From Lobulomyces angularis (lineage: Eukaryota > Chytridiomycota > Chytridiomycetes > Lobulomycetales > Lobulomycetaceae), in contig JADHYX010000031.1 of assembly GCA_027604685.1 (NCBI GenBank), positions 4,277 through 68,276 of the forward strand: DNA of 64,000 nucleotides, written 5' to 3'. The notes beneath the pieces are model-generated. The model made no database searches, had not been told where the DNA came from, and saw only the letters and a list, made by a program, of their open reading frames with translations. Position 1 is the stretch's first letter. Each line of letters opens with the position of its first letter. Both the position numbers and the translations under genes were made by a program. Below, piece by piece: positions 47,605 to 62,936 of this stretch.

Positions 47605-48851
47605 CTATATTTTAGAGCCACTCCATTTCGCAATACTGTTTCCTAACAACAAATTGTCAATAATTCTGGTATTTCCAACTTTAACAGCACCACTGAAAAT
47701 CGCTCCCACATTAGGATCTATAGTGTCATCGATATTTTTTAAATTTATTGGATTGTTTAAACTCAAATATTGATATTGTATAACTCCATTTGAATTAGCT
47801 TCGCAATCTCTGATAACACTTTCAGCACTTGAAAGAATTTCCTTACAGTTACCACCTTCATCAAAAACAGATTTGCCTTTATTTAGTGCCTTAAATAAAA
47901 CAGTCGATAATTGCCTTTCTGTAGCATTCAAATATCGATTTCTTGAAGACATAGCTAAACCATCCTCTTCTCGCAAAGTCTCACAAATTTCAATTTCAGT
48001 AGGAATTAGTAGATCTTGAACTAAAGCTTTAATTACTGAACACTGCTGTGCATCCTTTTGTCCAAAAAAAGCCTTTGTTGGCTGCGTCAAATTGAACAAC
48101 TTCGTAACAATTGTAGACACTCCTCTAAAAAAATGAGGTCTAATAGCTCCTTCCCTTTTATAATTTCAAATTAATTATAAACTTTTACTAGATTTTAAAA
48201 ATACATTTGATGGGACATTCCCTTAACTTCTACAAATGCACCAGTTTGTTCAGCAACATTTAATGGAATACCTTGAGGATACAGGTCTTCAACAGTTGGT
48301 AACAAGACACAATCAACTCCACTGTTTTTCAAAAACTGGGAGGTTTTAACTTGCCTTAATAGGTTCAAATCTTCTTCAATAGTTCTAGGGTATTTTGATA
48401 AATCTTCGTTTGGTGCAAATTGAGATGGGTTAACAAATATTGATACTACAACCTTGTCGCACATTTTTAATGCATTTTTTACCAAACTAATATGACCATC
48501 GTGTAAAGCGCCCTATTAACGCATTATATTTAATTACACTTAACTTTTTTTTACCATAGTTGGAACAAATCCGACAGTTAATCCTTCTTGAAACCACTTT
48601 TGTCGCAACACCCTATATTCTGGAATGTTTGAAATAACCGCCATTTTTTCCACAGGTCGTATAAGGGTTTCTAAATCTTGCTGAAAAAAAGGTTTTTCTA
48701 AAAATCCGTTTGTAGTAGCTTTCAATGAACATTTTAATGATTTTTTTTTAACTTTTTTTTTTTGTGAATTCAGTAAATAAATACCTAACGAAGTTGTAGT
48801 AGGTTTTATATTGCACTTTAAGGTAGAGGAATGAAGAAGACGTCTGCCCAT
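47605..48851 (-). CDS. PAN6: Pantothenate synthetase
   Basis: It joins pantoate and beta-alanine using ATP, the last step of vitamin B5 synthesis. FVPTMGALHDGH is the first ATP-binding motif, restored across an intron near 48500. [20 protein letters not shown] follows. [12 protein letters not shown] is the KxDxQQ active-site strand and [11 protein letters not shown] the KMSKS-like loop. The stop is TAG at 47605. The ATG at 48851 gives [13 protein letters not shown], an Arg/Ser-rich start that could target mitochondria, where fungal PanC is not always placed. The segment around 48790-48680 may be an intron rather than coding, because it is very Lys-rich and flanked by plausible splice sites. 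Animals lack the enzyme, so it marks a fungal-type metabolism. Confidence 0.92.
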
Positions 48852-49183
48852 GATCGATGTGAATTCTAATGGTAATTTCAGTAATTGAAAAGAAAACAAA
48901 TATTTATAATCAAAAAAAAAAACGAAAAAGATTTTGACGATTTTTAAGGCGCCGGCAAAGGCGTTTCGGCGTAAAAGGTTAGTCCATTACTCCACTATCA
49001 AATCCATTTTTTTTGAAGATCCAAATTGCAATTTCTCACTTGCCAATTATCTTTGAAATCATAAAAAGAATCTAAAAGAAAATACTTTAAAAAGTTTGGA
49101 ATTAGCGTTTGGGCATGATTTGAATTAGAAATTAGAAGTTAAAAAGTTGTCTTGTCGGAGTGTGAAAATAGTTAATTTTTGCA
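48852..49183. promoter_or_regulatory. Divergent region between PanC and RNF32 genes
   Basis: 332 bp separate opposed start codons. It includes a GC-rich patch (GGCGCCGGC near 48949) that stands out in this AT-rich window. No gene seen. Confidence 0.4.
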
Positions 49184-50816
49184 ATGCAACCCAGCAAGGA
49201 ATTGAAGACCAATAGTGCCATTAATGCTAGTGCATTTCAAGATCATTTCATGAAAACTCTAAATTTAGGAAATCTACAATCGCTGCATACTAAACCAAAA
49301 TCAAAGCATGTTACTTCTTGTAATAAAATATTTAATAACTCTTTTCATTGTTTTAAAATTTATAAACACAGAATACTAATTCTACATCATTTTTTGTTTA
49401 GGGTCACAAAAAATTATAGAAAAGAATAAAAATCAACAGAAAAAAGTCAACTCTTTAAATAAAAACGAATGTTTTAAAGTAAACTTAAAAAAAAAACTAG
49501 AAATTTTGAAATTTGAAGAGGAAAAAGTTTTGGAAGAGGGTAAAATTATTAAAAAGTCACTGGCTGAAAAAATTGGATTAATTGAACAAAAAAAAAAATT
49601 GAGTACATTGGAATGGGAAACTTTGAAAGTGAAATCCATTGAAAGAGGTATAGGAAATTTTTAAGAAAACTAATAATTAACGTTCCATAGGGGAATTGGC
49701 CAAAAATGGAAATTGCCCTATTTGTCAAGAGGGATTTAAATTTGAGCAGCAGGTTTTATTAAGTTGTTCACATGTTTTTCATCGGCAATGGTATTTTTTT
49801 GTATCAATAAAATACTTACATTAATTGTAAAAAAATTTTTTCCCTCAGCTTGGAATCCTTTGAAAGGCATGTAAATAAAAAATCATGCCCCCTTTGTAGA
49901 GCACAAGGGTATGAAAAAAGACTAATTCACCATGGAAAGAAAAGCTGGATTGAAAATTGTATTGTTACGTAATACATCTTTAGCATACTAATTTTAAATT
50001 TAATTATTGGTTTTTAGAATTCAAAAAACTTTCAGAATGTGGAGAATAAGGAAAACTTACCTTCAATATAGACAAGCATATCCACCTTCTAATCCTATAC
50101 TTGCTTCAAAATTTTATCTTGATAAATTAACTAAATGTAATGACGCATTGATAAAAAAAACTAAAATTGAAAAATTTAATTTGGACAGCTTTTTTAAACA
50201 ATTGGATTTGGAAGTTGCTAAGTCTAAAGAAATTGTAGAAAGGTGAGAAAAAAAAGAAAATTTTATTAGTGGAAGTTAAACTATTCCAGTTTGCAACGCC
50301 TCCTGAGTTTATTAAATGTATCTTTATTTTTTCATTTTTTTAAGAACTACTGCCGAGATATGCAAATTATCTGCACTAAATTCAGATGAATTAACCTTTG
50401 AAGAATGGGATCAGGTCTTTGAAAAAGCTAAGAATAGGGAGAAGTTTGAAGAAGGCGATTCAAATTGTTCAATTTGCTTGAATTTGATGTTAATTAAAGA
50501 TCCGAGTATTGGTGTTAATGAAAAAGCAAAAATAAACAGTAGCAAATTTGTTACCAACAAAAAAAAAAAAGTTGAGCAAATAACGAGCTCTAAATGTGTA
50601 CAACGAATAAAAAAAGAACCGAAGAAACTGGTGCTTTTAAGTTGCTCTCATGTGTTTCATTCAACTTGTTTAAGTTGTTTTGAAAAGTTGGATTTAAACA
50701 TTTTCGTTAAATTTTGCCGTAAGTTTTAAATTACTGAGGCTCACTTACATTTAAGAATGTTTTTAGCTATTTGTAGGTCAGAATATCAAAAAATGGAAGT
50801 TGATGAGATACTCTAA
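49184..50816 (+). CDS. RNF32: RNF32-like double RING finger, IQ-motif protein
   Basis: About eight exons join to a predicted E3 ubiquitin ligase. The N-terminal part has FQDHFMKTLNLGNLQ and a coiled coil. RING-H2 number 1 is CPICQEGFKFEQQVLLSCSH, then VFHRQCLESFERH and SCPLCRAQGYEKRLIHHGKK. An IQ motif follows (IQKTFRMWRIRKTYLQYR) for calmodulin, with YPPSNPILASKFYLDKLT after it. RING number 2 starts CSICLNLM, has a basic insert, then LLSCSHVFHSTCLSCFEKL, and closes with CPICRSEYQKM in a last exon from about 50766. This order is specific to RNF32, which is found mainly in ciliated eukaryotes and expressed in sperm, so it supports a flagellate stage. Confidence 0.9.
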
Positions 50817-50929
50817 ATTGAACTAGTTTTTGGCAATGTATCTTAATATAATTTTTCTAGAATTTATTATAAATTTTTATTATAAATTTTTAAGTTTACA
50901 AGTTAAATCTAATAAGAAAAGTGGTAGTT

Positions 50930-52723
50930 TTAACCGATCTTTTTAACTCCAAATTGCTTCATATAAACAGGGCACTGATCATTAAATATTTTTGCCAACG
51001 TCGAATTTGGGCTTAGTTCAGTTTTGCTTTTTTTAAATTTAAACATTCTATTCCACCAGTGTATTCCAACGGATTTTTTATATATTTGTTTTAATAAGTT
51101 ACAGTTTTCAGTCCAAGGGGCAGTAAAGAAGCTGCTTTGGGAATAATGAACTATCGAAAATTAATAAACAAATTTCGAAAAACTTTTTTTTTTTTATATT
51201 ATACCTGGGTAAAATCGTGACCTATTAGCAATATCAATTGATTTACAGTAATTTCTCTTTTCGAAATTTTCAAATTTTAATAAGTTTTTTGATATTTGTT
51301 CATTCTGAGGATCATAATCACTAGTATATTTTTCAAATTCATCAATTTTTCCTGTTTTTAATGTTTCCCAATAGCAGTCTCTCATTATTGCTCTAGTTAG
51401 ACAAAGCGGTCCGTTATTTGCCCTATGATTTTACAAGAGTGAATAACTATTTAAACAATACACGAACTCACCAAGCATAGCCATTAAAATTATTAACAAA
51501 AACTTCCATCGATGACCAAATAAATGGATCGTTTGGTGGAAAACTTAAAACGGCATTGTTTACCCTAACGGAATCCTGCAAATTTGAAGATGATTAGTGT
51601 AGTTTTAAGAACAACAATTACCTCGCGAGCGACTAGCCTCTTTTCCATCAGATCCTTAAACGAGTTTATGCTAATAATGTCCATATCAAGGTAAATACCA
51701 CCTTTTTTCCATATCAAAGCAAGTCTAAAATAGGAATTAAGCATAATACTCGTTTATTAAGCAATTACCTAAAGGCATTGCCCAAATTTTGATACTGCCA
51801 ATGACTTTTTAAGTGTTCCTTCATATTATACCAGCTTTCAAACGGAGTTCCTAGAAATACCTCCTTAAAGTTCAACTCCAAAACATTTAATCTGTTTTTA
51901 AATTCGATATTATTTAACCACGCTTCGGTTCTTAAGTTAAAATCTTTAACGTTCATTACATAAATATTTATTTTGTGATCCCTATTATGAAACGCGGCTG
52001 ATTCCAAGGAGCTATATATTAAATTAACAAAAATTAAAAGTTTAAAAAATTAAACCATAAATAAGGAAGTGTTTCAAAGGTGGGATTATAGTTTAAAAAA
52101 TGAATGATTTTAGGCACTACTATTGGTTGTGTTACTGATGAAATTAAAAGCTGTTCAGTTATTGGTGAGACACTTAAATTCTAACAAAAAAATGATGGAT
52201 AAAAATAAATAGATTTTAGATTAATTACCGCTTTAATGAATAGCTTAATAGAGTTTTTGTGAAAATCAAAGCTTTCACCATCGCCGTTATAGATGACAAA
52301 TGGTTTTTTTCTAGCCTCTAGTTCACAAGTTACAGTTTCCTTTAATTTTTCTTTTAAATCTTCAGCAGCAAGCTTTTTAATTTCTTTATTATCATTTTCT
52401 ATACTTTCCGAAATTTTAATATCAACTGTTTTAATTTTTTCAAATTCATTTGAATCAACACCAAAATTATTTAATAGTGTAAACTGACTTCTAAGCCACT
52501 TAATGTCAAAAGAATTTTTTCTTTTACTTTTCAATACTCTTTTGTTGTGTGGTGCAACACAATACACTGCAATCAAGGAGAACAGTATACCAAGAAAGAA
52601 TACTTTACCAAAAAACTATTTTATTTATTTGAAAATTTAGTGTTTAAACAATTTAATGTGAAGTTTTGCGATTCATTTAGTCAATATTCGTCTAATTACC
52701 TTGTATTTTTTTTTTAGTTGCAT
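50930..52723 (-). CDS. Type II membrane glycosyltransferase with DXD motif (GT32-like)
   Basis: The start codon at 52723 opens MQLKKKYK, joined to FFGKVFFLGILFSLIAVYC, a signal anchor. A stem rich in charged residues follows (about 120 residues). The catalytic fold starts VVPKIIHFLNYNP and contains WQYQNLGNAFR, then LALIWKKGGIYLDMDIISI, whose DMD is the metal-binding DXD. NNAVLSFPPNDPFI and NNGPLCLTRA follow. A late VGIHWWNRMF matches the HxW(N) motif of alpha-1,4-glycosyltransferase and Och1-like proteins. About 7 exons. It probably adds a sugar in the Golgi; donor and acceptor are not clear. Confidence 0.85.
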
Positions 52724-53448
52724 AATTTTAAAAAAGTCGGACTTTTAAATTATTCACCATTTAATTTTTCAACACGAAAAATAATTTACCGCAAAATTGC
52801 AAAATTTTTTTTGTTTTGATAATGTTTATAATTAAAATGTTATGATAAGAGCACATTTTTTTTGTTAGACAAATGTTTATAAATGAAGAAAAAAAAACAA
52901 GTATTTGGCAAGAAAGGAAGAGTAAAAAAAGTTAGTAGTTGGTAAAATGAGCAGAAATGTGAATTCAACACTAGCATGAGAGATATTATGTTGTATTTCC
53001 TTTTTGATAGGCACAGTTAATAAGTTTTCCTCAGTATTAGCTTTAAGATAATAAAACTATTTGAGTGGCAAGTGTTTTTACTAAAATTCAAACACCGTCA
53101 ATTAACATCTTCGCAGTAGTAAGGATTTTCTACATTTCTCATTAAATAGTATCTTAACTATAATTGCCTTAAGTCTATGTTAAAAGTACTTTGTTTCTTC
53201 GAATGTGTTGTTTGTTCACCCTTTTTGTGTTAAACTTTGCATGTACTGCGCCACTTGCAAATCTTGCTTTAGACAAAAAAACAAAAAATAAAATCTAATA
53301 TTTTTGAAAAATTTTAAAATCTTAACTTGAAGATTTTCCCATTCCATTAACTTATTTTTGATTTTTTAAGTTTTTCCAAAAAAACCTACTTAATTCAACA
53401 TTTTTCGTAAAAGGCAATTTCAAGTTAAGTTTACAAATCAGCACTTTT
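52724..53448. other. Spacer between divergent genes
   Basis: 725 bp between the glycosyltransferase and the permease start codons. It is AT-rich with no long frame; it holds two promoters by position. Confidence 0.45.
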
Positions 53449-55534
53449 ATGAACAGCGGCACTGTTCAACATTCCCAACAGGGACCTCCTAGTCCTGTTG
53501 TATCTACCACCTCCACTGTCATTGACGAATCTACTGCATTGTTGAATTGCAGTTCTGTCAACATTTTGGATGCGGATGAAATGTTACTTGGTAATTTGAA
53601 AATTGACCAAGAAAATAAATTTTTCTTTCTTTATAATTTATTGTTTTGAATTGTCATAACTAAAAAAAGTATTTTAAATTTTTTTTTTTTTTTTGTAGCC
53701 AATATGGGTTATAAGCAAGATCTATACAGAGGATTTGACGCCTTTATGTCATTTAGTTTCTGTTTTACCACTGTTGGAGTGATTTCGGGTTTATCTGGAT
53801 TATTCGTTTATGGAATGAAAACGTATGTCAATTTGTTAAATAACTTCAAATCAAAATTCACAATTAAAAAATTGTATTTTTAATTTTTCATCAATAATAG
53901 TGGTGGTCCCTCCGTATTAATTTGGTCTTGGATCATCGGTGGCATTCTAAATATTATTGTTGCGTTGAATCTGGCAGAAATATGCTCCACATATCCATCA
54001 GCGGGGTCAGTTTATCATTGGGCCGGATGTCTTTCATCAGAAAAAAATGCTCCGCTCTATAGTTATGTTACGGGATGGTTTAACTTTCTGGGAAATGCTG
54101 CGGTAAGAAAACCAATCAAAGAATTTCAATATTAAGGTCTAATTTTTTTTTAGGGTGATGCTTTTTTTGCTCAAAGTTTTTCTACTATGGTTAATGCATT
54201 ATATCAATTAATATATCCTGAAAATGAACCATTGTCAATGGAGTTTCAAGTTTTCGTTGCTATCTGCAGCTGTTGTTTCTGTGCATTGCAAAATATAACT
54301 AGAATTGATAGAATTGGTTGGCTCAATAACTTTGCTACTTTTTGGTAAGCTGTTGCTGCTATACATCTCATTATATCTTATTTGTTGTCAGGCAAGTTGG
54401 AACCACGGGAATAATTGTGGCTACACTCTTTGGTACATGTTCTGCTAGTGGAACTACGCTGTCATCTCCTAAGGAAATATTTTTTACATTTTATAACGGA
54501 ACTGGATTTGATTCGAAATTCTATGTAGCAATGATTGGTATGCTGACTACCCTATACTCATTCACAGGATATGAAGCTGCAGTAAATAAATTACTGCATT
54601 TTGCACTCTTTACATCAGAAATTAATTTATAGGGTCATATGAGCGAAGAAACTAAAAACACTCAAACTGCAAGCCCTTTGGCAATTGCTTATACTGCGCT
54701 GGCTGCGATGGTAGTAGGATTATTATATTTGATTGGATTACTTTCTGCAACTGCCAGTAATGTGGAAAATTTTGTTCTAAATCAATGGGAAGTTACTAAC
54801 ATTTTTGGACAATGTGCAGGATATACTACTGGAATTTTACTGGCAATTTTATTGACTGTAAATATGTACTTTAGTGGTATGAGTAGCTTTACTGTCTCCA
54901 CTAGAATTGCGTACTCTATGGCTAGGTAAAAAATCTGAAGTATTAGGAATTTTATATTTCCTTTATTCAGAGATGGCGCTTTTCCATTATCAAAAAAAAT
55001 TGCATATGTGTCACCTACCAATCAATCGCCCGTTGGAAGTGTCATACTTGTTTTATCAATTGATATAATTTTACTATTGTTAAATCTTGTTAATGAAACT
55101 ACTTTCACCGCAGTGACCTCAATTGCAACTATCGGCTATCAGATTAGTTATGCTATTCCTATTCTACTGCGCGTTACCACTTCTAAAAATGTTTTTGAGT
55201 TAGGAAAGTTCAATTTAGGTACTCTTGGAATTCCTATGGGGTGGTTAAGTTTCATTTGGTATGTTTTGCTTCTTTTCATATGAGTATGTTTTAACGGTTT
55301 AAAAAAAAGGTTGTTTTGCACCTCAGTATTGTTTTTGTTGCCTACTCAAAGTCCTGTCACTCTGTCCAACATGAACTATACTGGATTAATTTTACTTTTA
55401 ACATTCCTTATTGGTGGGTTCTACTGGATCTTTTCAGCCAGATTTTGGTTTAGTAAGTTTTTTTTTAATTCTTGCCATTATTGAATTGGTTTCCTTTAGT
55501 TGGTCCTCGAAGGCATAGTGCCCTCATACATTAA
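53449..55534 (+). CDS. Amino-acid/polyamine (APC) permease, GABA-permease-like
   Basis: Nine exons code about 530 residues with twelve predicted membrane helices. The cytosolic N-terminus (MNSGTVQHSQQGPPSP) is Ser/Thr/Pro-rich. TM1 starts FDAFMSFSFCFTTVGVISGL, a form of the family FSFSIIGL..G sequence; LNLAEICSTYPSAGSVYHWA is the TM3 hallmark. GHMSEETKNTQTASPLAI is the consensus amphipathic loop, and FSGMSSFTVSTRIAYSMARD the loop before TM8. The SPVGSVIL and NMNYTGLILL segments close the fold, ending ARFWF-GPRRHSALIH. The penultimate exon is best entered at the AG near 55310, which keeps VLFLLPTQSPVTLSNMNYT. The most similar fungal relatives are UGA4-type carriers of GABA or amines. Confidence 0.9.
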
Positions 55535-55896
55535 AGAACAGTAAGGTAGAAACATTTTATATCTGGCCGTTATTGTTAGCTTTTTAATTTATACTCTTTA
55601 GATTTTTTTTATTATATAAAAGCATTGTATTTTTATAACTTTAATATAATTTTTTTTTAAGATTAATTTTTATTAATTTAAAAGGCAATATAAAAAAAAT
55701 TTTGAATATATTCTATACTGATGTATAATACAATTGTTTTTTTAAAAATTATGTAGTAAAGTAACAACATTCAGGATTTGTATCTACAGTTTGGTTGTAA
55801 CTGCAAAAATCATCTGATTGGCTAAAAATTATAAAAAAATAAAAATTTTATCATTAGAGAAAAAAATAAAATTAGAATAAAAATAAAATATAAAAA
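55535..55896. other. Spacer between permease and 7TM gene
   Basis: 362 bp, strongly AT-rich. No feature is seen. Confidence 0.5.
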
Positions 55897-56884
55897 ATGA
55901 TACTCGAAATTTCAGCACAAATGTATATATCAATGATAATAACCATTTTAGCAACAATTTTACCAATAAACACGATATATTCCCTAAAATTAAGAAGCGA
56001 AAAAAGAATTTCAACTTACAAAACTTTGATTATAGCAACATCAACTTCAGTTATCATTTTTACTTTTAGTTTATTTGTTTTTCAACTGTCTTCGGTTTTT
56101 GCTTTAGATATGGACCTGAACGGCACATTTGTCGTTTTTTTTTATGTCTGCAAAATTGTATTTGCTGCAACAAGTTTGGGATTGATAACATTCACAACAC
56201 TAATTAGATATGAAAAGCTTTTTGGAACTACAAAGAATATGCTGGTAATTTTTAGAAAAAAAAAAAATAAAGTTGAATTAAAATTATAAACTTATCTTTA
56301 TTGTTTATTTTAATTTTTTTTTTTATTAGATATTAGTAATAAAAATATTAACTGTTGTTATCTGCACTCTTGAAATAATTACCGATTTTTTGCAATCTCG
56401 ATTAATAAAAAACATACTTGAAGAGAATATCCTACTTCCACTCGCAATCTCTTTGAGCATTATTTTTTCTGTAGTTTCACCATTATTTTGTATTTTTTCA
56501 GAGTTGCTATGTCAATATTCACTGCTGAAATTTATGAAGGTGCCAGTTCGATTAAAAAAAAAAATTAAATGCTTATTTATTTTGCTGTTGATAGCTGATT
56601 TGATTGCGTTGGTTTTATTCACTTTCGCAGAGTTGGAATTTTTTTCTGATGAACTTTCTTTCGTTTTATTAAACGTTGCGCAGTGTATGATATCAATCCG
56701 TAAGGCATATGGAAATAAAACAACCTTTTCATTTTTTTTTTATGTAGATTGCTGGACCAGCTTTAAACTTTTATATCTACTTGCAAAAAAGGAAAAAACT
56801 GCTAAAAAGAAATCTTCCAAACTTCACATTCCTGTAACTCAGTTAAGTACCGTGCGGTTGAGTACTCAAAATAGTTTTGACTAA
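55897..56884 (+). CDS. Seven-helix membrane protein, unknown class
   Basis: Three exons (55897-56245, 56330-56699, 56749-56884) give about 280 residues and seven hydrophobic stretches: ISMIITILATILPINTIY, LIIATSTSVIIFTFSLFVFQ, FVVFFYVCKIVFAATSLGLI, ILVIKILTVVICTLEI, LLPLAISLSIIFSVVSPLFC, CLFILLLIADLIALVLFTF and LSFVLLNVAQCMISI. TM3 ends TLIRYEKLF, a loose match to the DRY-like motif. The N-terminus has almost no leader. The tail is basic and Ser/Thr-rich (KKKSSKLHIPVTQLSTVRLS), a plausible phosphorylation and arrestin-like region. A GPCR-like receptor is suggested by topology only. Confidence 0.6.
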
Positions 56885-56953
56885 AAAAAAAAGAAAAAAT
56901 CAAAACTATCTATTAGATGTATAAAATAAAATAAAAATAAAATATTATTAAAT

Positions 56954-56985
<32 letters not shown>

Positions 56986-57009
56986 TATATAATTTTTTTT
57001 TGTTCAAAG

Positions 57010-57705
57010 ACTAATAGCTATGGAGATATATACGGGCTAAGAAGTTCATATGATATCTGCTTGGTACTTTGGTATCGTAGAAATACAGTAATTGGAGCGA
57101 TTTTTATTGCTATCTGCTTATTCGCTATCTTTACGCCAAGTGCGGTAATTGGCTTTGCATATTACAGGTTTTGATAAGAATTTTTTATTAATTTTTTGTA
57201 GAATTTGTGCAGAAGTAAAATCAACTGGAAAAAGTTTAAATGAAGTTTTGAGTCTAAATACAACGATAGAGGTATCATCTACAGACAATGATGTTCCCAA
57301 TAGTGAGAACCAGCTGATAAAAATCAATAATACTGATGTGGTAAAACAAGAACCATACTCAAAAGAGAATAATTTGGAGTTAAGCTCCAAAAAAAAAATT
57401 AAGTCATCACAACTTGAATTGGAAAGAAGACTTCTATTTCAAAGCATTTCTTTATGCCTGTGCTTTCTAATTGGAGTAAAATAAATACAATATCATAATT
57501 AAATTTAATTTGTTATTGTTAGTGGACCCCAGTAATCTTTATGATAGGATATGAAATTATATCAGGGTTACCAGGACCGAATTGGCTTTTACATTTATGC
57601 ACAGCTAGCCCTGCTTTCGCTATCTTTGTAAATCCATTAGTAATTTGTTACTTTGATTTAAGATTACGAAAAATCATAAAAAATTTAATTTTTTGGAAGA
57701 GTTAA
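57010..57705 (+). pseudogene. Rhodopsin-type GPCR fragment (TM5-TM7 only)
   Basis: Three exons (from about 57010, 57202 to 57479, and 57523 to 57705) code TM5 (TVIGAIFIAICLFAIFTPSA, ending AYYRICAEVK), a Ser/Asn-rich third loop, TM6 (LLFQSISLCLCFLIGWTPVI, with the WxP element) and TM7 (ASPAFAIFVNPLVICYF, with NPxxxxYF near NPxxY), then a basic helix 8 (DLRLRKIIKNL). No in-frame ATG and no TM1-TM4 precede it; the upstream 125 bp are poly-A and T. It is either a 5'-truncated copy or an exon set whose first half was lost. It is not part of the 7TM protein upstream, which already has seven helices. Confidence 0.5.
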
Positions 57706-58035
57706 ATTGGATTTATTATAGGCATATAGTTCAATAAAAATATTAGAGAAATTTCGGACACACATAAAAACAGTTTTGCTTATAAAAAGCTACCATATTC
57801 CATAAATAATGCACAGGAAGTATTTCCGACTTTCGTACGATAGTAAGTAAAAATGAGCATCTGCATCATTAAGTCATAATAATCTACGATGATCCATAAT
57901 AATACTATAATTTCAATAATATATCAATAATAATCTAAAATAGTAGTAAAAATTTTGGTGAAAAGCCACAAAATCTGCATTTAATTTTGTGTTCAAAGGC
58001 CCGAAAATAGAAATATTTCCTGTTTTGAAAAGACA
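57706..58035. other. Spacer with TAATAAT-rich sequence
   Basis: 330 bp, no gene; a loose ATAATAATA/TAATCTA repeat run lies at about 57880-57945. Confidence 0.5.
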
Positions 58036-59073
58036 ATGGGTATATTCGACGTTTTTAAATCAAAAGAGTCCTTAAACATTGACCATTCAAATGTCGAGCT
58101 CCCTGCTCCACTCCCTATTCCGGCTGATTTAAGCAACAAAAAGTATCTTGTCCCTAGTGACTTGATGATTGATAAAAACGATAATTTACAACTCGCAATA
58201 TACTATCATGAGCAGGGTTTGTATTTGATTGTCAATTTTCTTTTTATCCTCTATTATAGGTTTTTTAGATATTGCTACTTATTATTTTTCGATATCTGCA
58301 AGTCAAGGTAATTCAATTGGGCTATTAATGGTTATTTTTTTTAATATTTTTTTTCTTCTAAAAATGATTGAATATTTATTTTTTTTTTGTGAATATATAG
58401 TTTGCGGTTTCCCTAAGGCATGGTTGGGGGGTAGAACAAAATGGTAGTTTGATATTAAATTTTTTTTATGTTTAAATTCGTACTTTTTTTTTCATCTTAG
58501 AACAGCGAGCGGTTAAACTTTTACAAAAAGCTGCAGATTCAACATTAGAATCCTTAAAATTTGATAGTGGTATTTCAGGATCTGTAATCAATGGTGACAA
58601 TAACGAGTTTAAAGGTGCAGTAAGTACCTTGAAGAAGTTCACTGCTAAGACGGAATTGAGTTTAGTCTTTTTTGAGTTAGGTAAATAAATCTATTTTTAC
58701 ATCTTAGTTTTAAAAAATTGGTGATTTCCAGTTTAATCAAATTTTATGTGCTAAAAAGTATAAAAAAATTAAAATTTGTTTTAGGTCAATCATTTAGACA
58801 AGGGTGGGGAATAGAAAAGAATAAGCAGAATGCACTCTATTACTTGACGATAGCTGCACAATTGGGGGATAGAGATGCTCAGATAGAATTAGGACAGATA
58901 TATTTAGAGGGTCATTTAGGTGTTAAAGCTGACAAAAAAATTGCCGCAACATGGTTTAGGGAAGCAATAAAAAATGGTGCAGAGATGGTAACATACTAAA
59001 TTGGTCGTTTTTCAAATGTTCTTTTTGATAGGTTGGAATGCAATGGGTTCATAAGGAAAAATATGATTTATAA
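58036..59073 (+). CDS. Sel1-repeat protein
   Basis: Six exons encode a helical solenoid protein of roughly 250 residues. N-terminal LPAPLPIPADLSNKKYLVP precedes SEL1 repeats: DNLQLAIYYHEQG, LDIATYYFSISASQGNSIGL, FAVSLRHGWGVEQN with RAVKLLQKAADS, LGQSFRQGWGIEKN with ALYYLTIAAQLGDRDAQ, and GQIYLEGHLGVKADKK with AATWFREAIKNGA. It ends MVGMQWVHKEKYDL, the aromatic WIxKxKY-type tail shared with fungal Sel1 proteins linked to cell-cycle or chitin-synthase regulation. The last exon joins at about 59031 (GAEM|VGMQW). The specific partner is unknown. Confidence 0.82.
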
Positions 59074-59230
59074 ACTGCAGGAATTCAATTAGATCCGTAC
59101 AACTTTGTTATTTTACCATTTTTTTTAATTTTTTAGCAATTCTATGAATTAATATCTAGACGTTTTAAATATCATTTAAATAAACAAGAAAATAAACATT
59201 TATAAGATATTTTCTACTTTAATGGTATTC

Positions 59231-59337
59231 ATGCCATTAAAAAACCTTTAACCCTTTTCTTTATGTAGAAAAAAATGGTTGTAAGAAAAATTTATGCCAT
59301 TAAAAAACCTTAAACCCTTTTCTTTTGAAGTAAAAAA

Positions 59338-59356
<19 letters not shown>
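59231..59356 (+). repeat. 63-bp imperfect tandem duplication across the HELLS start
   Basis: Two copies, 59231-59293 and 59294-59356, begin ATGCCATTAAAAAACC and each contain an ATGG(T)TGTAAGAAAAAT end. Copy 2 holds the HELLS start codon at 59338. The equivalent ATG in copy 1 (59276) opens a 12-codon frame that ends inside copy 2. Confidence 0.85.
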
Positions 59357-62695
<3,339 letters not shown>

Positions 62696-62936
62696 AAAAC
62701 CAAAATTTTTTTGTATTTGCTTTCAGTTTTCTTACATTTTTATTTTTATTTTAATCTTTTATTTTTATTTTAATTTTTATTTTTAATTTTGTAATATGAT
62801 AATAAATTAATTTTAATACTTTTAAAACTCTTCTTTTAATACTCATTTACAGAATGTAAGACTTTTTCAAAGATCTTCTTTGTTTCTCAATTTATTCTTC
62901 TATATTACAAAAGCTTTTTGTACCATTTGGGTATAG

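Noticed and set aside
48680..48790. Lys-rich segment of the pantothenate synthetase frame as a real protein part
   Set aside because: It is flanked by a GTATTT donor and a TTTCAG acceptor and has intron-like A/T runs, so its coding status is left open rather than asserted.
55310..55326. CTCAG at about 55327 as acceptor in the permease
   Set aside because: That acceptor shifts the frame and destroys the conserved NMNY block; the AG near 55310 keeps it.
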